NCBI GenBank assembly: GCA_949130495.1
Contig: OX422216.1
Coordinates: forward strand, 361,856,605-361,920,604
DNA length: 64,000 nucleotides
DNA from: Sambucus nigra
Lineage: Eukaryota > Streptophyta > Magnoliopsida > Dipsacales > Adoxaceae
Direction of reading: 5' to 3'
How positions within the stretch are numbered: position 1 is the stretch's first letter; each line of letters begins with the position of its first letter. Positions 58,491-64,000 of this stretch are shown here, in pieces. The notes beneath the pieces were generated by a model. The model saw nothing but the letters and a program-made list of their open reading frames with translations, did no database searches and was not told the origin of the DNA. Position numbers and translations under genes: made by a program.

Positions 58491-59246
58491 TTAATCAGCA
58501 CACACCATACCTATAGATTTACCCAAATATATAAATCGATTGTAATCTAAAGGTTTGGTAAACATATCTGCGAGTTGAAAATAAGTAGGAAGATAATTGA
58601 TTTCTAATTCCTTAGTTTCAACCAATTCGCGTATAAAGTGATGTCTTATTTTTATGTGTTTTGTTCGCGAGTGTTGAACATGATTTTTAGAGATATTGAT
58701 CGTGCTTTGATTATCACAATAGAGATGCAATTGGTTTTCTTGAATACCATAATCACTTAGCATTTGTTTAAGCCAAAGTAATTGAGCACAGCAGTTTCCA
58801 GCAGCTATGTATTCATATTCAGCTGTTGAGAGTGATGCGCAGTTTTATTTCTTACTACTCCATTCTACCAAATTATTACCTATATAATAACATGCTCCTG
58901 ATGTGCTTTTACTATCATCAGTACACCCAGCCCAGTCAGCATCAGTGTATGCAATTATAGTGCTTAGTGTGTCACTAGTGTACCAAAGTCCTAGGTTCAG
59001 AGTGCCTTTTACATATTTAATGATTCTTTTAACAGAAGATAGATGGCTCTCTTTAGGGTTATTTTGATAACGAGCACATACACACACAACATACATTTTA
59101 TCAGGACGCGAGGCAGCAAGGTATATCAAGGTTCCTATCATACTACGATATAGAGTTGGATCTATAGATTTTCCAGTTTCGTCTTTAGATAGTTTTACCA
59201 TAATACTCATGGGGTGTTTTAGCATCTTTAGCACTCTCAAGGCCAA
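58491..59246 (-). pseudogene. RNase H of SIRE-type element
   Basis: Two frames are split by a break at about 58765-58845. The upstream frame (59246-58845) has LYRSMIGTLIYLAASRPD, IAYTDADWAGCTDDSKSTSG and VEWSSKK. The downstream frame (58763-58491) has LYCDNQSTINISKNHVQHSR, KHIKIRHHFIREL and ADMFTKPLD. All main acidic positions are visible (DADWAG, CDNQS). The protein ends at stop 58491. Confidence 0.85.
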
Positions 59247-59313
59247 ATTTTTTTACTATCTCTAAAGCGTACTTAGATTACGAGACAAATAATCCTTCTG
59301 AATTTTGTTTGAC

Positions 59314-60111
59314 TCAAAGACCTAAGAAAAATTGCAACTCCCCCATAAGAGACATTTGAATTTTTTTATGCATAATCTCAGAGAAGGATGTTACTTCTGA
59401 GGGAGAAGTTGATCGAAAGATAATATCGTCAACATAAACTTGAGCAATAATCATGTGTTTGTCAAAATATTTGACAAATAGGGTTTGATCATTTCCACCT
59501 CTTTTAAAACCTTTATCTAAGAGGAAGCTGGAAAGACGCTCATACCAGGATTTAGGTGCTTGTTTGAGGCCATACAAAGCCTTTTTAAGACGAAATACAT
59601 GATTTTGATATTGAGGGTCAATGAACCCTTTTGGTTGTTCTACATAGGTCTCTTCAGTCAATATTCCATTAAGGAATGCAGATTTGACATCCATTTGGTA
59701 GAGTGTAAAATGCAAGTGGCATGATATGGCAAAGAGAAGGGGAACGGATCCTAAATGAGTAACAGGAGCGAATATTTCGTTAAAATTTATTCCTTTAATT
59801 TGAGAATATCCTTGAGCAACTAATATAGCTTTGTTTCTAATAATTATCCCACTTTCATCAGACTTATTTTTGAAAATCCAACGTGTGCCAATAACCTTTT
59901 TGTGATTAGGCCTTGGTACAAGATACCAAACATCATGAATGACAAATTGAAGAAGTTCTTCGTGCATAGCAAAAATCCAGTGAGAGTCATTCAATGCCTC
60001 ATTAACATTCTTTAGTTCCACTAGGGAAACAAAACATGCATAATGTGCATAATTTCTTAATTGAGATCTTGTACGCACATGCTCACTAGGATTACCAACA
60101 ACGTTATTCAT
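59314..60111 (-). pseudogene. Reverse transcriptase of SIRE-type element
   Basis: A 265-residue open frame with the copia RT blocks complete: WIFKNKSDESGII, QMDVKSAFLNGILTEE (first catalytic Asp), LYGLKQAPKSWYERL and YVDDII (residues 226-231). All catalytic Asp residues are kept, so this RT core looks functional apart from a stop after FFLGL at 59314 and a stop upstream at about 60130. It is one of the least decayed genes in the window. Confidence 0.85.
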
Positions 60112-60174
60112 GGGATGGTCTTTAGAAACCTAGTTAGACACTTCAGGTATCTCAATTGGAAGTGAGTCATCTAT

Positions 60175-61170
60175 TTATGGAGAGTTATTTTTTAAAACAT
60201 TTGTAGGTTCTTCCTCAATAGTTGATTCACCAGTCTTACTCTCTACAGTAGTGTCACTTACAATTACATTTATGGATTCCATCAAGGTTTTAGTGCGAAG
60301 ATTATAAACACAGTAGGCTCTACTATTAGGTAAGTAACCTAGAAAAATAGCTTTATCTCTCCGGCTCTCAAATTTGGACAGGTGTTCCCTATCTTTGAAT
60401 ACATAACAAGTACTACCAAAAGTTCTAAGGTACTTAAGATTGGTCTTTTTCTTATACCAAAGTTCGTAAGGGGTTTGTTTGGAAATCTTTCTAAGATAGA
60501 CCCTATTGATAATGTGAGACGCAATACGAATAGATTCTACCCAAAAATGTTTAGGCAAATTCTTGGCATGTAACATAACGCGTGCCATCTCTTGAAGTGT
60601 ACGATTCTTTCTCTCGGCGATACCATTTTGTTGAGGAGTCTTAGGAGCACTAAACTCATGTTTGTAACCATTATAGTCACAGTACTCTATTATACCGGTG
60701 TCTTTGAATTCTCCACCTCTATCACTACGAATTCTATTTACTTGAATGTCCTTCTCATTTTCAATCCAAAGAAGTATTTTTAAGAAAGTTTAAAAAGTGT
60801 CAGACTTATGTTTTAAGAAGGCTACCCATGTAAATCTAGTGAAGTCGTCAACCATAACAAGAATGTAACTGTGTCCATATAGACTAACAGTTTGGGAGGG
60901 ACCCATTAGGTCCATATGGATGAGTTCTAAGGGGTTAGAGGTAAAGATATCTTTGACTTACTTATGAGGTGCTTTAACAATTTTTCCTTCCTGACAGGAA
61001 CCACAGACAATGTTATAAATGGATTTGATTTTTGGAACTCCTCTAACTATTTCTTGAGAAGTCAATCTACTAAGATTATCGTAATTTATGAGACCCATCC
61101 TGTTATGCCATATCACATTGTCATACATTCTGGAAACATTACAAATTTTAGAATTATTCATGACAGTATA
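60175..61170 (-). pseudogene. Integrase of SIRE-type element
   Basis: GAG-pre-integrase and zinc-binding parts lie at 61161-60958 (WHNRMGLINYDNL, in which the second His is replaced by Leu, and CGSCQEGK). The core follows: HMDLMGPSQT (Asp), SDRGGEFKDTG (Asp) and PQQNGIAERKNRTL (Glu). The DDE set is present. The frame is interrupted by stops after APHK (60958) and after KSDTF (about 60790). A conserved tail (KTPYELW-type, GYLPNSRAYCVYN) runs to 60175. Confidence 0.85.
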
Positions 61171-61500
61171 ACAATTGTCAGGGGTCCTGAATCCTGTAAT
61201 TATGCATTCACCTTTTTCATTTAAAAGTTTGCAATTATTCTTTGAAAAGGTAAGACTATGATCTGAGTCAAAAAATTGAAATATACTAAGTAGATTGTCT
61301 TTAAGACCTTTAACTAAAAGAACATTTTCAAGAATAGGAAGTCCTTCTTCTTAGAGAGTTCCTCTTCCTATGATCTGAGATGATACTCCATCACCAAAAA
61401 TAACTTTTCCTCCAGCAAAACTGGTTTTGTTCAAGAGTTTTGTATCATCCCCAGTCATGTGTTTAGAACATCTAGAGTCTAAATACCAACCAGACAATGT
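61171..61500 (-). pseudogene. Aspartic protease of SIRE-type element
   Basis: The motif WYLDSRCSKHMTG (about 61480-61445) corresponds to the copia protease site LDSGCSRHMTG. The Gly after DS is replaced by Arg, so the active site is damaged. KVIFGDGVSSQIIGRGTL follows, then a stop at 61351, and the frame resumes with GLKDNLLSIFQFFD. Confidence 0.75.
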
Positions 61501-63595
61501 GTGTTCAGCTTTTAAAGAAGTAATAACAATGTTACACTTCATCTGGGATAATAGATCATCTTTTCTAACCCAAATTGCTCTTGTTTTCATTTTGCGCTTA
61601 TTAGCTCTCAATTGATAAAATTTGCGAGCATTCGATTTTTGTTGAGAAATGTTTTGTGCATGATTTTGAGTTTTATGAAAGAAATGAGCATTTGGTTTAG
61701 TAAAGTGTTTATGAATCCTTTTAGGAAATGTTCTTTTAGGTTTGGTCTTTCTCTTCCTATAGTTAGAATTTTTGTCTGCTTGTCTAGTCAGTACATAATC
61801 ATTACGGCTTCTCCTAAAATAGTTAAAATTCTGATAGATAGTAGGATTATAGACAAGTTTAACTAGTCTTCTAGCATAGCAAACATCAAAAGAATGACCG
61901 TATATATCGCAGTATGAGCAATAAAGATTGCACAAAGTTGGGGTCTCCTTAGGAAAGTCTCTAAACATAGGTTTTAAGGAATTTTGAGGTTGAACTCTAT
62001 TCCTAGATAGTACAGTTTTGAATGTAGATTCACTCTTACTAATGAAGGGGCAGACGTATTTAGCCTTAGGTGAACTTTCATGTTTAGAGCAACTTGATTC
62101 CCCAATGTTAAAATTTTGATGTTTTGAGTCAAACTCAGTTTTTAGAGAATGAAAGTCTGGGCAGGTTTCAATAGGTCTTTTACCTCCTGACACAAACTTG
62201 ATAGGTTCAAAAGATTTTGTTTGTGTCTTCAAATTGGGGAAAAACCCTATTCCAGTTCGATCATCAGAATTGGTTTTTTATTCAGCAACAAATCCATCAA
62301 AACAGTTTGAGTTATTTTCAAATTTTATAATTTTTTTGAAAGAAGTTGGTGTCTTTTCTTTAGTTTGTTCCAATTCTAACAATGTCCCTTTGTATTTTTT
62401 CTCCAGATTTTCATTTGCTTCAGTCAAATTTCTCAGTTTTTGATCAAACATTTTGATTTCACCTTCATGAGTTAGACATTCGGTAGAATACTCTTCAGCA
62501 TTAAGTTTGACCATCAGGCATAGATCTTCTATCTTCTTGGTGAGATCTTTCACAACCTTCTCTAGTCTAGTGCTTTTCTTGAGAGTTTTAGCATAAAGTG
62601 TGTGAATATCTGGGAGATCTTCATTGTCCGAGTCACTAAGTGTAGTGTGTGAAGTGACCCCTAAGGCTTCATTTCTTAGACTCACACACCCATTGACATC
62701 GTCATTATCTCTTTCCCTTTGGCTCACACACCCCGAGGTAGAAATATCAATGTTCTTAGTAATTAAAGCATCTAAACCAGTAACAACATGATTCGAAACA
62801 ACAGAAGTAGAGTTACTAGATTCATCCTCACTAACAAACACAAACATATCATCATTATAGATAATATTGGCAAAAAAAGACATGCAAGGGTCAAAAACAT
62901 CAGATGACTCAGGTTCCTCATTTTCAGAGTCGCTTGAATCATCCCATGTCTTGCAATTGTTGCTCTAGCGTGTTTATTTTCAGTGTTCAAGTTAACTCTA
63001 CAATCCTGTGCAATGTGTCCTAGTTTACCACATCTAAAGCATTCAGTCTTCTTAAGGTCTTTGTTAGGTCTAGTGTGAGAGTCCTTGTGATGTTTTTCTT
63101 GACTTTTCTCATGAGGTTTATGATTAGAGTGAGTTGGATAATTGGACTTGCCTTATTTGTTTGCCATGTTGTTTCTAAACTTAATAATTTTCTTAAACTT
63201 TTTTGACATTAAGGAAATCTGATTGTCCAAACTCTCTATATCGCATTCCTCATCAGAGTCGTCATTGGGAATGTTAAACTCAGGTTTCATCAACTTAGAA
63301 GAAAATCTCAGATTGTAACTAGTCTGTTTCCTATGGGAGTGGGTCAATTGTTTCTTAAATTCTAATTCCATTTCCACAGTTCTTAATTTACTACTGAGTA
63401 ATTCAGGAGTGAGATTCATGTTACACATTTCCTCAATAGCATATCTTTTGTTGTCAAATTTATGTGGTAATGATCTCAGAATTTTAGATACAATTTCATG
63501 TATGTCATATGTTATCCCATTAGCATGCAGTTTTGTCATAATATCAGTCAAGTTCATATAGAAGTCATCAAATGACTCAGATTCATTTGACTAAC
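61501..63595 (-). pseudogene. gag: gag of SIRE-type element, 5' end missing
   Basis: The frames 63557-63153, 62883-62278 and 62232-61501 form one long gag. They carry the UBN2-type core (KILRSLPHKFDNKRYAIEEM), a CCHC knuckle (CFRCGKLGHIAQDC, about 63045-63004), a coiled-coil-rich middle (LEKVVKDLTKKIEDL, LRNLTEANENLEKKYKG) and a second knuckle (CSYCDIYGHSFDVC, about 61925-61885). Two knuckles and a long coiled coil fit SIRE/Maximus gag. The sequence is lost upstream of about 63595, so the first part of gag and the 5' LTR are missing. A stop at about 62280 and frameshifts at about 62900 and 63150 break it. Confidence 0.8.
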
Positions 63596-64000
63596 TTGAG
63601 GATTTCGACTAACTTGGCTTTCAACAACAACAACAAAAAAGTCTCGTTATCATACACAAAAAAGTCTCGTTATCAAATGGCGTCGTTGCCATTCTTGGGA
63701 TTGTGAAGCTCGGAGCGGATTTCATATTGTAGTTCATTTATTTTTTTTGCACTTTATTATTTTTTGTACCATTTTTATATTTTTAGAAGGCTTGTATTTA
63801 GGTTTATTTTATCATTCCTTGTATTGCGGTGCATAGGACACCATTTATTTTTCATTTTAAATTTGTAATAATCAAAGACAAGCGTGATAAGGAAACCGGA
63901 CAACGTAGAGAGAGGGCGTCCAAAGGCGAGGATTTAGAAGCCTCTCTGCCTTGGGTCGGTAGGACTCCCGGGGACGACTGAGATAGGCGTAATCTTCCCC
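63596..64000 (+). mobile_element. Possible Athila/Tat-type leader start
   Basis: TGGCGTCGTTGCC at 63678-63690 resembles the Athila-type primer site TGGCGCCGTTGCC. It is preceded by a duplicated AAAAAAGTCTCGTTATCA motif (about 63636-63675), which could be an LTR end. A T-rich stretch and then a GC-richer tract (63880-64000) follow. No ORF is recognised before the window ends. Confidence 0.35.

Overview
The window looks like plant nuclear DNA, most likely from a flowering plant with a large, repeat-rich genome. It is almost entirely LTR retrotransposons in several nested layers. I found no free-standing host gene, tRNA, rRNA or CRISPR array. Four groups can be recognised: (i) Ty3/gypsy Tat/Ogre-type elements with 2.1 kb LTRs, a tRNA-Arg-like primer site and a second RNase H domain; (ii) Ty3/gypsy Del/Tekay-type elements with about 3 kb LTRs beginning TGTAATA and ending ATTACA; (iii) a Ty1/copia element of roughly Tork/TAR type; (iv) a larger Ty1/copia element of SIRE/Maximus type.

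Layout, left to right. 1-1469 is the right part of a Tat LTR sitting in a Del-type LTR remnant (1470-1930), followed by a non-coding Del-type interior (1945-4596). At 4597 begins Tat element 1 on the + strand: LTR 4597-6683, PBS, leader, gag, protease, RT, RNase H, second RNase H, integrase to 16510. Its 3' region carries two minus-strand genes, a DUF7745-like one (18277-16989) and a five-exon plant-mobile-domain (PMD) one (20986-18872). A 40-bp tandem array ends at about 22002. There it meets, tail to tail, Tat element 2 on the minus strand (33197 down to 22003). Neither element has a 3' LTR here. Next come a copia 3' end and LTR piece (33198-34325), an internally deleted Tat fragment 3 on the minus strand (34326-36516), and a second copy of the non-coding Del-type interior with its 3' LTR (36517-42484).

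42485-48170 is a heavily decayed Del/Tekay pol, split by a solo LTR (42869-45803) with a perfect TACTT target duplication. 49059-56215 is a minus-strand copia array of LTR, interior, shared LTR and truncated second interior. 56218-63595 is a SIRE-type copia element on the minus strand, with 3' LTR and most of gag-pol but a lost 5' end. 63596-64000 contains a primer-site-like motif of Athila/Tat type.

The most unusual content is the 3' region of Tat element 1. Two antisense genes, each with its own TATA box, share a short palindrome (TGCCGATCGGCA and variants) with the LTR promoter. The LTR U3 repeats also contain inverted pairs of W-box cores (TTGACC..GTCAA). This suggests common regulation of the sense and antisense units of one retrotransposon family. 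All copies are damaged. Most premature stops in Tat element 1 and its antisense genes look like C-to-T changes (CAG/CAA/CGA to TAG/TAA/TGA), as expected when methylated cytosines decay.
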